The translations under genes and the position numbers were made by a program. Shown here in pieces: positions 55,437 to 64,000 of a DNA stretch of 64,000 nt; within the stretch, counting starts at the first letter, position 1; each line of letters begins with the position of its first letter. The stretch covers positions 4,849,001-4,913,000 of the forward strand of contig NZ_CP111043.1 in assembly GCF_026250525.1 (NCBI RefSeq). The letters are read 5' to 3'. The notes beneath the pieces are model-generated. The model was given only the letters and a program-made list of their open reading frames with translations, made no database searches and was not told the origin of the DNA. The stretch comes from Chondrinema litorale (GTDB lineage Bacteria > Bacteroidota > Bacteroidia > Cytophagales > Flammeovirgaceae).

Positions 55437-56810
55437 ATGAAAAAAACCGTGGTTATCAATGTGGTTGGGCTTACATCCGGACTGATAGGAAAGCATACTC
55501 CTTTCTTAAATGAATGGAAAAACAAAGCAAAATCGGCACAAATAAAACCTGTATTACCAGCAGTAACTTGCTCTTCTCAATATACTTACCTTACTGGAAA
55601 ATGGCCAAGCGAACATGGCATAGTTGGTAATGGATGGTATTTTAGAGATGAGTGTGAAATAAAACTTTGGCGACAGTCTAATCATTTGGTTCAAGCTAAC
55701 AAAGTTTGGGAGATAGCAGCCGAAAAAAACAAAGACTTTACAAGTGCAAATATGTTTTGGTGGTACAATATGTACGCCTCTGTAGATTACTGTGTAACTC
55801 CCCGACCTGTTTATCCTTCAGATGGTAGAAAACTACCAGATATTTACTCCATGCCAATGGACATGCGAGAGAAACTACAAAAAGAACTTGGTGATTTTCC
55901 GCTATTTAACTTTTGGGGACCTAACTCAAACATAGTATGTAGTAAATGGATTGCAGATGCTTCTAAAATTGTAGAAGAATGGCACTCACCTACACTTACC
56001 CTTATTTATCTGCCACATCTAGATTACAACATGCAAAGATATGGCAAAGATGACCCAAGAATACATAAAGATTTAGAAGAGATTGATGAAGTTTGCAAAG
56101 ACCTCATTACTTTTTATGAGAATAAAGATGCTGAAGTTATAGTAGTTTCTGAATATGGAATTACCAATGTAAATAAACCCATCAACATCAATAGAATCTT
56201 TAGACAAAAGGGATACCTTTCTATAAAAGAAGATTTAGGACTTGAATATCTCGATGCAGGAACATCCAAAGCATTTGCTGTTGCCGACCACCAAATCGCC
56301 CATGTGTATGTGAATGATAAATCTAAGTTAGCAGAAGTAAAATCACTGCTAGAAAATACAGATGGTATAGAGCTAGTATTAGATGAAGAAGGAAAGAAAA
56401 AATACCATATAGATCATGAAAGAAGTGGCGAACTGGTTGTAGTTGCTGACAAAGATTCTTGGTTTACCTATTACTATTGGCTAGATGATAAAAAAGCACC
56501 AGATTATGCTAGAACAGTAGATATACATAGAAAACCTGGTTACGATCCAGTAGAACTATTTCTTGATCCAGAAATAAAAGTACCTCTATTAAAAGTAGGT
56601 GGAATATTATTAAAAAAGAAGTTAGGGTTTAGGTACTTGATGGACGTAATTCCGCTAACTCCTGAACTTGTAAAAGGCTCGCATGGCAGGTTAACAGAAG
56701 ATCCAGAAGATCAGCCAATATTTATTAGCAATAAAGAAGGCTTGGAGGTAGACCAATCTATTGAACCAGTTGCTGTTTTTGATCTTATTTTGCAACACTT
56801 ATTCAATTAA
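55437..56810 (+). CDS. eboF: EboF-like alkaline-phosphatase-superfamily protein
   Basis: A 457-residue protein of the nucleotide pyrophosphatase/phosphodiesterase (NPP) fold without a signal peptide, so cytoplasmic. The start KKTVVINVVGLTSGLIGKHT and the nucleophile region VLPAVTCSSQYTYLTGKWPS with a Thr are recognisable. Later motifs are LIYLPHLDYNMQRYG near 190, VIVVSEYGITNVN near 235 and GSHGRLTEDPEDQPIF near 415. Compared with active NPPs, the first metal Asp is Val, one His in the D..GH motif is Gln, and the DHG motif reads EYG. The protein may therefore bind substrate without typical two-metal catalysis. The match to EboF is by family resemblance and proximity to eboD/eboE-like genes. 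Confidence 0.75.
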   Translation: MKKTVVINVVGLTSGLIGKHTPFLNEWKNKAKSAQIKPVLPAVTCSSQYTYLTGKWPSEHGIVGNGWYFRDECEIKLWRQSNHLVQANKVWEIAAEKNKDFTSANMFWWYNMYASVDYCVTPRPVYPSDGRKLPDIYSMPMDMREKLQKELGDFPLFNFWGPNSNIVCSKWIADASKIVEEWHSPTLTLIYLPHLDYNMQRYGKDDPRIHKDLEEIDEVCKDLITFYENKDAEVIVVSEYGITNVNKPININRIFRQKGYLSIKEDLGLEYLDAGTSKAFAVADHQIAHVYVNDKSKLAEVKSLLENTDGIELVLDEEGKKKYHIDHERSGELVVVADKDSWFTYYYWLDDKKAPDYARTVDIHRKPGYDPVELFLDPEIKVPLLKVGGILLKKKLGFRYLMDVIPLTPELVKGSHGRLTEDPEDQPIFISNKEGLEVDQSIEPVAVFDLILQHLFN

Positions 56811-56946
56811 GTTAAGTGAATCAATCATTTCTTATGAGATTATGTTGGATATATTAAGTAAACTAAGTTCTACAAATTAGTTTTGCAGAACTATAGCTGA
56901 TTTATATACTATCAGTAATTAAGATTGATAATAGCAAACAACCATT

Positions 56947-57606
56947 ATGATCAATAAAAAAGCAATTCTTGGAATGCTTATAATAGTTCTTCCCGGTGTA
57001 ATTTTCGCTCTTATGCGATATGTCGGGAAGAATCATTATATACTCGAGCCAATAGAAACACCTACAATAGCAGGCTGTGAATCTTACACCGAAAATGGAG
57101 CTCATAAAGTACCTTCTTTCAGTATGTTAAATCAAGATAGTACTGAATATACCGATCAAAAGCTCCAAGATAAAATTTATGTAGCCGAATTTTTCTTTTC
57201 TACTTGCCCTACAACCTGTGTTCAGATGACCTCTGAATTATTAAGGGTTCAAGATTATTTTCAAGATAATGAAAACGTTAAAATAGTCTCCTACTCTGTA
57301 AACCCAGAATACGATACACCAGAAATTCTCAAATCTTATGCAAGTACTTATGGTATCAATACAGATTTCTGGACATTATTAACTGGTAGCAAAGAAGAAA
57401 TATATGACATCGCTCGCTGTGGTTATTTTGTTGTGGCAAAACCAGACGAGGCAGATGCTGCTAATTTTATCCATACAGACAAAGTGGTTTTAATCGATAA
57501 AGAAAAGCAGATAAGAGGTTATTACAATGCGACAGATCGAGAAGATGTAGACAGGCTTATAACCGAAATTCAGGTTATAATGCAAGAATACAGATTAAAA
57601 TCATAA
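56947..57606 (+). CDS. SCO1/SenC family copper chaperone
   Basis: A 219-residue protein with one N-terminal membrane anchor (LGMLIIVLPGVIFALMRYVG) and a periplasmic thioredoxin-like domain. The copper-binding CxxxC is Cys87-Cys91 (FFFSTCPTTCVQMT), and the conserved His176 lies in NFIHTDKVVLID. SCO proteins deliver copper to the CuA site of cytochrome oxidase or reduce its cysteines. It begins a short operon with the DUF420 and small CxxC genes (spacings 47 and 27 bases). The oxidase genes themselves are not in the window. Confidence 0.92.
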   Translation: MINKKAILGMLIIVLPGVIFALMRYVGKNHYILEPIETPTIAGCESYTENGAHKVPSFSMLNQDSTEYTDQKLQDKIYVAEFFFSTCPTTCVQMTSELLRVQDYFQDNENVKIVSYSVNPEYDTPEILKSYASTYGINTDFWTLLTGSKEEIYDIARCGYFVVAKPDEADAANFIHTDKVVLIDKEKQIRGYYNATDREDVDRLITEIQVIMQEYRLKS

Positions 57607-57653
57607 CTATCTCAAACAATGCATTTAGCAAATAAACTACAAATACTTAGCAT

Positions 57654-58202
57654 ATGAGTTCTATATCTAAAGCAAACGACAGTAAATATTTATGGCTAAT
57701 TGGTGTACTTTCTGTAGTTATTCCAATAGCTGTTGCTGTTTTAATATTTAAACCAAGTTCTTTAATAGAGTTTGAAGGCAAATGGGTTTATCTTTTACCT
57801 CATATAAATGGTGTAATTAATACAGTTACAAGTATTTTTCTGCTTATAGGTGTTTATTTTATTAAAAATGGAAAGCGAAATTTACACGAATTGTGTATGA
57901 CTGTTTCATTTGTTTTAGGATCTATCTTTTTAGTATCCTATGTAGTTTACCATGCCTCTGTACCCTCAACTACTTTTGGCGGAGAAGGAGTTGTCCGTTA
58001 TGTTTATTTCTTTTTGCTGTTGACACACATATTACTGTCTATAATAGTGGTACCTTTCGTGTTAATGGCAATTTATCAGGCTTGGACTAAAAAATTAGAA
58101 AAACACAAAAAAACTGTAAAATATACGTTCCCGATTTGGTTGTATGTTTCAATAACAGGAGTAATTGTTTATATTATGATTAGTCCATATTATAATTTCT
58201 GA
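57654..58202 (+). CDS. DUF420 domain integral membrane protein
   Basis: A 182-residue membrane protein with about five transmembrane helices. The wording LLPHINGVINTVTSIFLLIG near 43 and YVVYHASVPSTTFGG near 98, followed by YFFLLLTHILLSIIVVPFVL, is typical of DUF420. The conserved histidines in PHIN, YHAS and THIL could bind heme or copper. DUF420 genes frequently accompany SCO and cytochrome c oxidase genes in Bacteroidota, so a role in oxidase assembly is inferred. It lies 47 bases after the SCO gene. Confidence 0.88.
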   Translation: MSSISKANDSKYLWLIGVLSVVIPIAVAVLIFKPSSLIEFEGKWVYLLPHINGVINTVTSIFLLIGVYFIKNGKRNLHELCMTVSFVLGSIFLVSYVVYHASVPSTTFGGEGVVRYVYFFLLLTHILLSIIVVPFVLMAIYQAWTKKLEKHKKTVKYTFPIWLYVSITGVIVYIMISPYYNF

Positions 58203-58229
58203 TTATATTAATTGAATATTTAGAATATC

Positions 58230-58502
58230 ATGAAACGATTCATTATAATATCTATACTAACTATTTTAAGTGTTGGAAATGAGTTATTTGCACAATGTGC
58301 AATGTGTAGAGTTTCAGTAGAAAACAATATTGCCGCTGGAGACACTTCTTTAGCATCTTCACTCAATACTGGGATATTATATTTAATGGTAATGCCCTAT
58401 TTGATGTTGATCGTAATTGCTTATTTCTGGTTTAAGAATAGCAAAAAAGAAACAGCTCAAAGATTAAAGTTAGAACAAATAATTAAATCGAAACTTTCTT
58501 AG
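58230..58502 (+). CDS. Small exported CxxC membrane protein
   Basis: A 90-residue protein. A signal peptide (IISILTILSVGNELFAQ) is followed immediately by CAMCRVSVENNIAAGD, then one transmembrane helix (ILYLMVMPYLMLIVIAYFWF) and a short basic tail (KNSKKETAQRLKLEQIIKSK). The mature N-terminus would thus begin at or next to the CxxC pair, facing the periplasm. I know of no named family, but similar short CAMC proteins next to SCO and DUF420 genes are a pattern I associate with Bacteroidota. A role in metal or thiol handling for an oxidase is a guess from context. Confidence 0.8.
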   Translation: MKRFIIISILTILSVGNELFAQCAMCRVSVENNIAAGDTSLASSLNTGILYLMVMPYLMLIVIAYFWFKNSKKETAQRLKLEQIIKSKLS

Positions 58503-58587
58503 CAGATAGTACGATTATTGCCTAGTTATAGTCACTAACACTATCTACTAACAGAAAGACAATTATTTTTAAACTAAAATTTTTTGC

Positions 58588-61500
58588 ATGCCTGCCAGGA
58601 GATTTATATATCTTTTGTTGGCTGGCTTTTCGCTAATACTGGCAATCCTTTTTAAAGACCTTTATCTTACTACAGGAAATAAAGAACTGTATCTAAGCAG
58701 AATAAAAGAGAATTATAAAAGAGAATCTGGTATTGCTGATGAAGCCATTTTTAACCTGAAAAGTAAATTAACTTCAGAAGAAGGAGTTTCTTTTAGCAAG
58801 CTACTTACTGAAGATAAGTACCCTGTGTTTCTATATGCCAATGGGAAGCTTATTTACTGGTCTCACCATCAATTCGATATTGAATACGAAGATATTCAAG
58901 GTTACTTTCTTGAAAAATGTATCCAAACTGAAAATGCAATATATGTTGTAAAGAAATCTATAGATAACATTGATAATACAGAGTACGAAATTGTATCACT
59001 GATACCGATCAATTTTAGCTTTGATATTGAAAATAAATATCTAAAGTCTGAGCTTAATCCAGATATATTTCCAACTCAAGGTGTTACCATTACATTAGGC
59101 AAAGACTTAGGAGATTTTCAGGTTTACAATAATTATAACACCTATCTATTCTCAGTAAACTTTACCACAACCTTTTCATATTTTGCTGAAAAAGAGTGGA
59201 TTATACTTTTCTTTACAGGAGTATTTACAATTTTCTTATTGCTATTTATAAGAAGGCAAGTAAATAGTTTTATCAGATTTGGTTACGAAAGGTTGGCTTT
59301 TTTCTTTCTAGCTTTCTCTTTAATTTTTCTACGAGGATTAATGCTTTATTTTAAAGTGCCTCACAGAATTATAGAAACTAATATCTTTTCTAGTGAGATC
59401 TATTCTGCTTCTATTATAAATCCAAGTATCGGAGATTTATTTCTTAATGTACTCTGTATCAGTATTTTAATAGCATTTGTTTCTAAAAATATTACTGGCT
59501 TAATTAGTATAAAGAAATTACTAAAACTAAACAGTTCTTTTAAAGACTTTATCTCTGTTAACTTAGTAATTCTCACATATTTCTCCTCCTACAGTATTTT
59601 TCTAATACTAGAAGATATATACTTCAATTCTCAAATTACACTCGATATCACATCGGAGTTTAACTTTTTAGAGCCAGTTAAACTTTTGTGTTTGTTCACT
59701 TTTGTTCTTTCTGTAATTGTATATTTTCTGGTTTGTAATATCTTTTCTAAGGTATTACTAAAAATAGGACAAAGCCTTTATAAAATTACTATTGTCTTTG
59801 TAATTGGTAGTTTGATTTTCTACGCTTTCTCATTATTCCTGAAAATTGAGAATATTGTAATTTTCAATGTTAATGCGATCTATTTTGCGAGCATTACCTA
59901 TTTCAACTTTCCAAGATTCTTAAACAGAACAAATTACAGCACTTTTATTTACCTTTTTTACTGTGCTTTGTGTACTGCAATTATTGGAGCATATGCCATT
60001 TATTTGTTTGATCAAACTCGCGATTTAGAAAATAAGAACAAATATGCGAATCTGCTACTTATAGAAAATGATCCATTAGGAGAATTCTCATTGAGCCAGA
60101 TCGTACAGAAAATTGCTGAAGACCAAACTATTAAAAACTCCTTCATTTCTAAACCTATCGATAGTGATTTTATCAGACGGAAAGTAAAAAGAGATTTTAT
60201 TACCAGATATTTTGACAAATATGATCTGGAAATAAGGCTCTTCGATGAGATGGGAGAACCACTAGCAGGCATAGCTAACTTCAATACACTCAAAAGAATT
60301 TACAATCAGAAGAAATTTATTACAGATTATAAAGATGTATATTTTGCTAACGAATTAGCAACTGGTAATAACAAATACATTTGCCTTATACAGATTAACA
60401 GAATGGATTCTACTGTTGGCCATCTGGCAATGGATTTTACTTTAAAAAAGAGTATTCCGAACAGTATCTACCCTCCATTTGTAGATAAAAGATTTGAAGA
60501 TTTAAGGAGGTATAAAGATTACAGCTACGCCATTTATTTGGATGACAGATTGATGTACAGTTACGGTGGCTATAATTATGACAACAAGTTTCTTAGTTTG
60601 TTTGAACACGAAAAAGGTTTCTTTAAAACTGAGATTGAAACTGATGATCACAAGCATTTTAGAGTGCCGGGAGAAAAAAATAAGAACATCATCATTTCAT
60701 CAGAGAAATACCCACCCAAAAACATACTTTCCAACTTCTCATTCTTGTATTTGGTATTGGTTTTCTGTATGATGTTTCTGGTATTGTACATCAATTACTC
60801 ACCAGAGAAAAAAGATACAATTAGTCTTAACTTTTCTACTAGAATACAACTGTATTTAAATCTGGCTTTCTTTCTCCCACTAATTATTATTAGTGCTATC
60901 ATTATCAGTATTTTGAGTACTGGTAACCAAAGTGAAACAGAAAGTTTCTATTTAGAAAAAGCTCAAACTGTAAGTACAAATATTGCAGAAGATATTCTCG
61001 ATTTTAATAATAAGCACATCGATAGGGATGTACTCACAGATAGGGTTATCGAGATTGCTAAACTTACTCAGTCGGATATTAACTTGTATGACAAAGCTGG
61101 CAGATTACTCGCGCCTAGCCAGGGTTATATATTTGAAAATCACCTTTTAGCTAACTTGGTAAACCCAAAGGCTTTTGCCAATATCATAGAAAAAAACCAA
61201 GCGAAAATGATGCTCGAGGAAAAAGTTGGTGACTTCAACTTTAACTCTGCATATGTAGGAATTAAATCTCCTGAAAATGGGGAAACCCTTGGTATTGTGA
61301 GTGTGCCTTTCTTCGGTTCTAAAGATAAGCTTGAGCAACAAATTATCGAAGTAATCTCAAACATCTTACAGGTGTTTACTTTACTTTTCATTATTCTATT
61401 CTTGCTATCACTTTTCTCAGTTAGATCACTTACAAAACCACTTGTGCTAATCACACAGAAAATTAAAAAGGTGAGTTTATCTGGGCATAATGAACCTCTC

Positions 61501-62286
61501 GACTATCATTCAGACGATGAGATTGGATTGCTTGTAGGCGAATACAACAAAATGATTTTAAAGTTAGAAGAAAGCCGTGCGGCACTTGCCCGAAGTGAAA
61601 AAGAAACAGCTTGGAGAGAAATGGCAAAGCAGGTTGCCCATGAAATTAAAAACCCATTAACTCCAATGAAGCTTTCATTGCAACAACTAGAAAGGGTGTT
61701 AAATGGAAGTGATTCTAGAGCGAAAAGGGTAATTACCATGCTACTCGACCAGATCGAAACGTTGAACGACATTACTACTTCATTCTCATCTTTTGCTAAA
61801 ATGCCACTACCACAAGATGAGCTTTTTGAGTTATCTACAATTCTAAAGCAAACAATTGCTTTGCATGGTAATTCAACTAAATCTATTATAGAAACAGAAA
61901 TTCCCGAAGGTGAGTTTTATGTAAATGGAGACTCTAAATTAATGGGTAGAATATTTACCAACCTAATTCTAAATGGCATACAAGCTGTACCAACTGGTAA
62001 AACTCCAAATATTAGTATAAAGCTCAACTATGTTTCACAAAACAAGATATTAATTGAGTTTAGTGATAATGGTTTGGGAATTCCTGAACATATTCAAAGT
62101 AAAATTTTCATTCCTAATTTTAGCACCAAATCTACTGGCTCAGGTATTGGACTAGCTATAGCCAAAAGAGGCATAGAACACTCTGGTGGAAATATATGGT
62201 TTGAGTCTGAAATTGGTATAGGCACTTCATTTTTTATAGAGATGCCGCTAGCTATAAAGCCTCAAGAAAAAGAACCTATTACATAA
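58588..62286 (+). CDS. Large multi-pass sensor histidine kinase
   Basis: A 1232-residue inner-membrane kinase. One helix at residues 6-23 and an extracytoplasmic stretch to about 203 are followed by about seven or eight helices between 204 and 473. A second extracytoplasmic segment runs to about 705, two more helices follow, then a third sensor segment and a last helix near 920-940. A HAMP domain covers about 943-998 (SLTKPLVLITQKIKKV). The HisKA motif has the phosphorylated His1018 (VAHEIKNPLTPMKLSLQQ). The ATPase domain shows the N-box RIFTNLILNGIQAV, the G1 box IEFSDNGLGIP and the G2 box GSGIGLAIAKRGIEHSGG. The kinase core resembles NtrY. No response regulator is adjacent. Confidence 0.9.
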   Translation: MPARRFIYLLLAGFSLILAILFKDLYLTTGNKELYLSRIKENYKRESGIADEAIFNLKSKLTSEEGVSFSKLLTEDKYPVFLYANGKLIYWSHHQFDIEYEDIQGYFLEKCIQTENAIYVVKKSIDNIDNTEYEIVSLIPINFSFDIENKYLKSELNPDIFPTQGVTITLGKDLGDFQVYNNYNTYLFSVNFTTTFSYFAEKEWIILFFTGVFTIFLLLFIRRQVNSFIRFGYERLAFFFLAFSLIFLRGLMLYFKVPHRIIETNIFSSEIYSASIINPSIGDLFLNVLCISILIAFVSKNITGLISIKKLLKLNSSFKDFISVNLVILTYFSSYSIFLILEDIYFNSQITLDITSEFNFLEPVKLLCLFTFVLSVIVYFLVCNIFSKVLLKIGQSLYKITIVFVIGSLIFYAFSLFLKIENIVIFNVNAIYFASITYFNFPRFLNRTNYSTFIYLFYCALCTAIIGAYAIYLFDQTRDLENKNKYANLLLIENDPLGEFSLSQIVQKIAEDQTIKNSFISKPIDSDFIRRKVKRDFITRYFDKYDLEIRLFDEMGEPLAGIANFNTLKRIYNQKKFITDYKDVYFANELATGNNKYICLIQINRMDSTVGHLAMDFTLKKSIPNSIYPPFVDKRFEDLRRYKDYSYAIYLDDRLMYSYGGYNYDNKFLSLFEHEKGFFKTEIETDDHKHFRVPGEKNKNIIISSEKYPPKNILSNFSFLYLVLVFCMMFLVLYINYSPEKKDTISLNFSTRIQLYLNLAFFLPLIIISAIIISILSTGNQSETESFYLEKAQTVSTNIAEDILDFNNKHIDRDVLTDRVIEIAKLTQSDINLYDKAGRLLAPSQGYIFENHLLANLVNPKAFANIIEKNQAKMMLEEKVGDFNFNSAYVGIKSPENGETLGIVSVPFFGSKDKLEQQIIEVISNILQVFTLLFIILFLLSLFSVRSLTKPLVLITQKIKKVSLSGHNEPLDYHSDDEIGLLVGEYNKMILKLEESRAALARSEKETAWREMAKQVAHEIKNPLTPMKLSLQQLERVLNGSDSRAKRVITMLLDQIETLNDITTSFSSFAKMPLPQDELFELSTILKQTIALHGNSTKSIIETEIPEGEFYVNGDSKLMGRIFTNLILNGIQAVPTGKTPNISIKLNYVSQNKILIEFSDNGLGIPEHIQSKIFIPNFSTKSTGSGIGLAIAKRGIEHSGGNIWFESEIGIGTSFFIEMPLAIKPQEKEPIT

Positions 62287-62317
62287 AAAAAGCAGTATGA
62301 GAATACTGCTTTTTTTA
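62285..62317. terminator. Bidirectional terminator between the kinase and DUF1080 genes
   Basis: AGCAGTAT (62291-62298) pairs with ATACTGCT (62303-62310), extended by A7 on the left and T7 on the right. It serves both convergent genes. Confidence 0.85.
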
Positions 62318-62335
62318 TGTGCATTAGCTAAATTA

Positions 62336-63058
62336 CTATAGTACTTTAATTCTCATATTTTTAAACCAAACTTGGTTTCCATGGTCTTGCAAAGCAATAT
62401 GTCCAACTGGTGAAACAGCATATGCTGGCCAGTCTGCAAATTTACTGTTTGCTAACTGCTCTTTCCATTCGTCGCTACCAATTTCGTATTCAACTACTTT
62501 TTCCCCATTCATGTAGTGAGTAATAATTCCGTTGTTAGAAATAATTCTAAAACTATTCCACTCACCTGCCGGATTTGAGTTTTCATTGGTAACTGCTTGT
62601 AAATCGTAGTTATCACCAGATCTGTGTCTTTCATTTTTAGCATCTGGATGTCTGTCATTATCAATAATCTGAATCTCAGGACCTGAATAATAAACTGTGT
62701 GTAAGCTATCAGCTTCTACTACTCTAAAAAACACACCACTGTTACCTCCTTCAGAAATTTTCCAATCCATTTCTAGTTCGAAGTTTTCGTACTTGTCTTT
62801 GGTGATGAGATCGCCACCGCCACCACCAGCAAGTGTAATTACGCCATCTTCTTCTACCCATTTACTCGATACTGTATCGGCTTTGTAATTTCTCCATTGA
62901 GACAAATCAAGTGTTTGCCATTCGGAATCTTCTGTAGCAACTGAAGTCTCTTCAACAGTTTCAGTTTTTTCTTCTTTTGTTTCTGTTGAGCAGGAAAAGG
63001 CTAGGCTTGAGATTATACAAAAAAGTATTAATCTCAATGATCGATTATTCAAGTTCAT
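62336..63058 (-). CDS. DUF1080 (3-keto-disaccharide hydrolase-like) lipoprotein
   Basis: A 240-residue lipoprotein. The ATG at 63058 (MNLNNRSLRL) gives a signal with lipobox Cys23 (LAFSC); a TTG start 16 codons upstream would spoil it. After a Glu/Thr-rich linker (STETKEEKTETVEETSVA) the DUF1080 domain starts near residue 45 (WQTLDLSQWRNYKADTVSSK). It continues with FELEMDWKISEGGNSGVFFR and ends PVGHIALQDHGNQVWFKNMR, the classical end of this lectin-like fold. The domain occurs in enzymes acting on 3-keto sugars and in carbohydrate-binding proteins. Substrate unknown. Confidence 0.9.
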   Translation of the reverse strand: MNLNNRSLRLILFCIISSLAFSCSTETKEEKTETVEETSVATEDSEWQTLDLSQWRNYKADTVSSKWVEEDGVITLAGGGGGDLITKDKYENFELEMDWKISEGGNSGVFFRVVEADSLHTVYYSGPEIQIIDNDRHPDAKNERHRSGDNYDLQAVTNENSNPAGEWNSFRIISNNGIITHYMNGEKVVEYEIGSDEWKEQLANSKFADWPAYAVSPVGHIALQDHGNQVWFKNMRIKVL

Positions 63059-63140
63059 AAATAATATTTTGTTATATTTTTGATTAAAAAAAGGATGATT
63101 ATACAATTATAACAAAAAATTAAACTTATCTAAGAACCAA

Positions 63141-64000
63141 ATGATCGTTTACAATACCAGAAACTGGTGGCAAGCTTTTAAGTTAATTGCTAAAACCTAC
63201 ATCTCAGGCAAAAATTACCGCCATATCTCCTTCGGAACAGGGGCTGCAATCCTATATGCCACTACATTTACCTTTCTGGACTCTAAATACCTTCAAAAAG
63301 ATTTTTTCCACATCGACCCGATTTTTTATTCTTTAATGGGTTTTATTTTGGGTATGCTTCTGGTTTTCAGGCTCAACACTGCTTACGAAAAATGGTGGGA
63401 AGGTCGTAAGCAATGGGGAGCACTCGTAAATGAGTGTCGTGTACTCTCAACGCTTTTTTATTCTTCCATCCCTAAAAGCGAAATGAACATTAGAATGTAT
63501 TTGGCAGCACAAGTTTCTAATTTCACCTTAGCATTAAAAGAGCATTTGCAAGACGACAAAAAATTTGATGGCTTTGAGATTACCAGTGAACATTATCTCG
63601 AACATTTGAAAAGCTCTAGCAACATCCCTCACAAAATTGCCTCTTTAATTATGGCAAAAACTGAAGAACTGGTACAGAGGTATCATCTTTCTGAGTTCGA
63701 TAAAATGAATATTAAAACCCAAATACAAGAGTTAATTCATATTCTCGGAGCTTGCGAAAGAATTAAAAATACCCCCATCCCATTTTCTCATAACAGCTTT
63801 ATAAAAAGCTTGATTATGATTTATGTACTTGCTCTACCATTTATGTTGGTAGAATATTTCCACTATTTTACCATACCCGCAACCGCTATTATTGCGTATG
63901 CATTGTTTGGACTGGAAATTATTTCAGATGAAATTGAACAACCTTTTGGTAAAGACAATAACGACTTGCCACTCAATCACTTATCTGCTGTAATAAAGCA
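63141..64000 (+). CDS. Bestrophin family (UPF0187) ion channel, N-terminal part
   Basis: The frame opens with ATG at 63141 and runs past the right edge, giving about 286 codons. The start reads MIVYNTRNWWQAFKLI, then a membrane segment ISFGTGAAILYATTFTFLD, then LGMLLVFRLNTAYEKWWEGR. This last motif (FR.N.AY.RWWE.R) is the bestrophin signature. Two further membrane segments lie near residues 218-255 (SLIMIYVLALPFMLVEYFHY), and EIISDEIEQPFGKDNNDLPL matches the conserved bestrophin acidic segment. Bacterial members form pentameric ion channels. The gene is divergent from the DUF1080 lipoprotein gene, with 82 bases between starts. The C-terminus is outside the window. Confidence 0.9.
   Translation, partial: MIVYNTRNWWQAFKLIAKTYISGKNYRHISFGTGAAILYATTFTFLDSKYLQKDFFHIDPIFYSLMGFILGMLLVFRLNTAYEKWWEGRKQWGALVNECRVLSTLFYSSIPKSEMNIRMYLAAQVSNFTLALKEHLQDDKKFDGFEITSEHYLEHLKSSSNIPHKIASLIMAKTEELVQRYHLSEFDKMNIKTQIQELIHILGACERIKNTPIPFSHNSFIKSLIMIYVLALPFMLVEYFHYFTIPATAIIAYALFGLEIISDEIEQPFGKDNNDLPLNHLSAVIK

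Noticed and set aside
56866..56892. Hairpin AGTTCT..AGAACT after the eboF-like gene
   Set aside because: The stem is imperfect and lacks a T run; termination there is not supported.

Overview
The window is AT-rich DNA from a member of the Bacteroidota, most likely of the order Cytophagales. The evidence is the gene content: SusC/SusD outer-membrane pairs, giant PKD-repeat proteins with a type B sorting domain of the type IX secretion system (T9SS), a PorP/SprF protein, a periplasmic-propeller signalling protein, a CruF-type carotenoid enzyme, and promoters of the TAnnTTTG class. No ribosomal RNA, tRNA, CRISPR array, insertion sequence, prophage or plasmid function was seen. Genes are intact; only the first (malQ) and last (bestrophin-like channel) are cut by the window edges.

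Layout. 1-3.0 kb: end of 4-alpha-glucanotransferase, then a glycogen debranching enzyme. 3.1-15.1 kb, minus strand: an efflux adaptor and two tandem, clearly related SusC/SusD pairs, each preceded by a gene-free AT-rich stretch of 0.8-0.9 kb. 16-27.5 kb: two divergent PKD-repeat surface proteins, the rightward one followed by PorP/SprF. 27.5-36.8 kb: small housekeeping and stress genes (universal stress protein, DsrE-like, SCP2, CruF, a glycosyltransferase, MgtE, a holin-family membrane protein, a TIM-barrel protein, PdxH). 37-41 kb: a propeller/SpoIIE phosphatase and a LolD-like ATPase. 41-46.2 kb, minus strand: lutC, lutB, lutA, a VIT/CCC1 transporter, queE, folD. 46.4-51.7 kb: a lipoprotein, a DUF4340-like protein, prfC, amt. 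52-56.8 kb: three genes resembling ebo metabolite-traffic genes (eboD, eboE, eboF-like), interrupted by an opposing outer-membrane barrel gene. 57-62.3 kb: SCO protein, DUF420 protein, a small CxxC protein and a very large histidine kinase. 62.3-64 kb: a DUF1080 lipoprotein and the bestrophin-like channel.

How the parts fit. The malQ/debranching pair handles storage glucan. The SusC/SusD pairs import an unknown ligand; no hydrolase or regulator accompanies them, so substrate cannot be inferred. The PKD proteins and PorP/SprF belong to T9SS-dependent surface display. SCO and DUF420 belong to copper/heme oxidase assembly. lutABC oxidises L-lactate.

The most interesting points are the split, incomplete ebo set, whose EboF-like member lacks several expected metal ligands; the PKD protein that lacks a recognisable T9SS sorting domain although it sits beside PorP/SprF; and the leaders shared by the two susC genes. 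Start codons were revised inward for eight genes whose longest reading frame begins with TTG or GTG. All functional calls come from reading the sequence and remembered family features; no database search was run.
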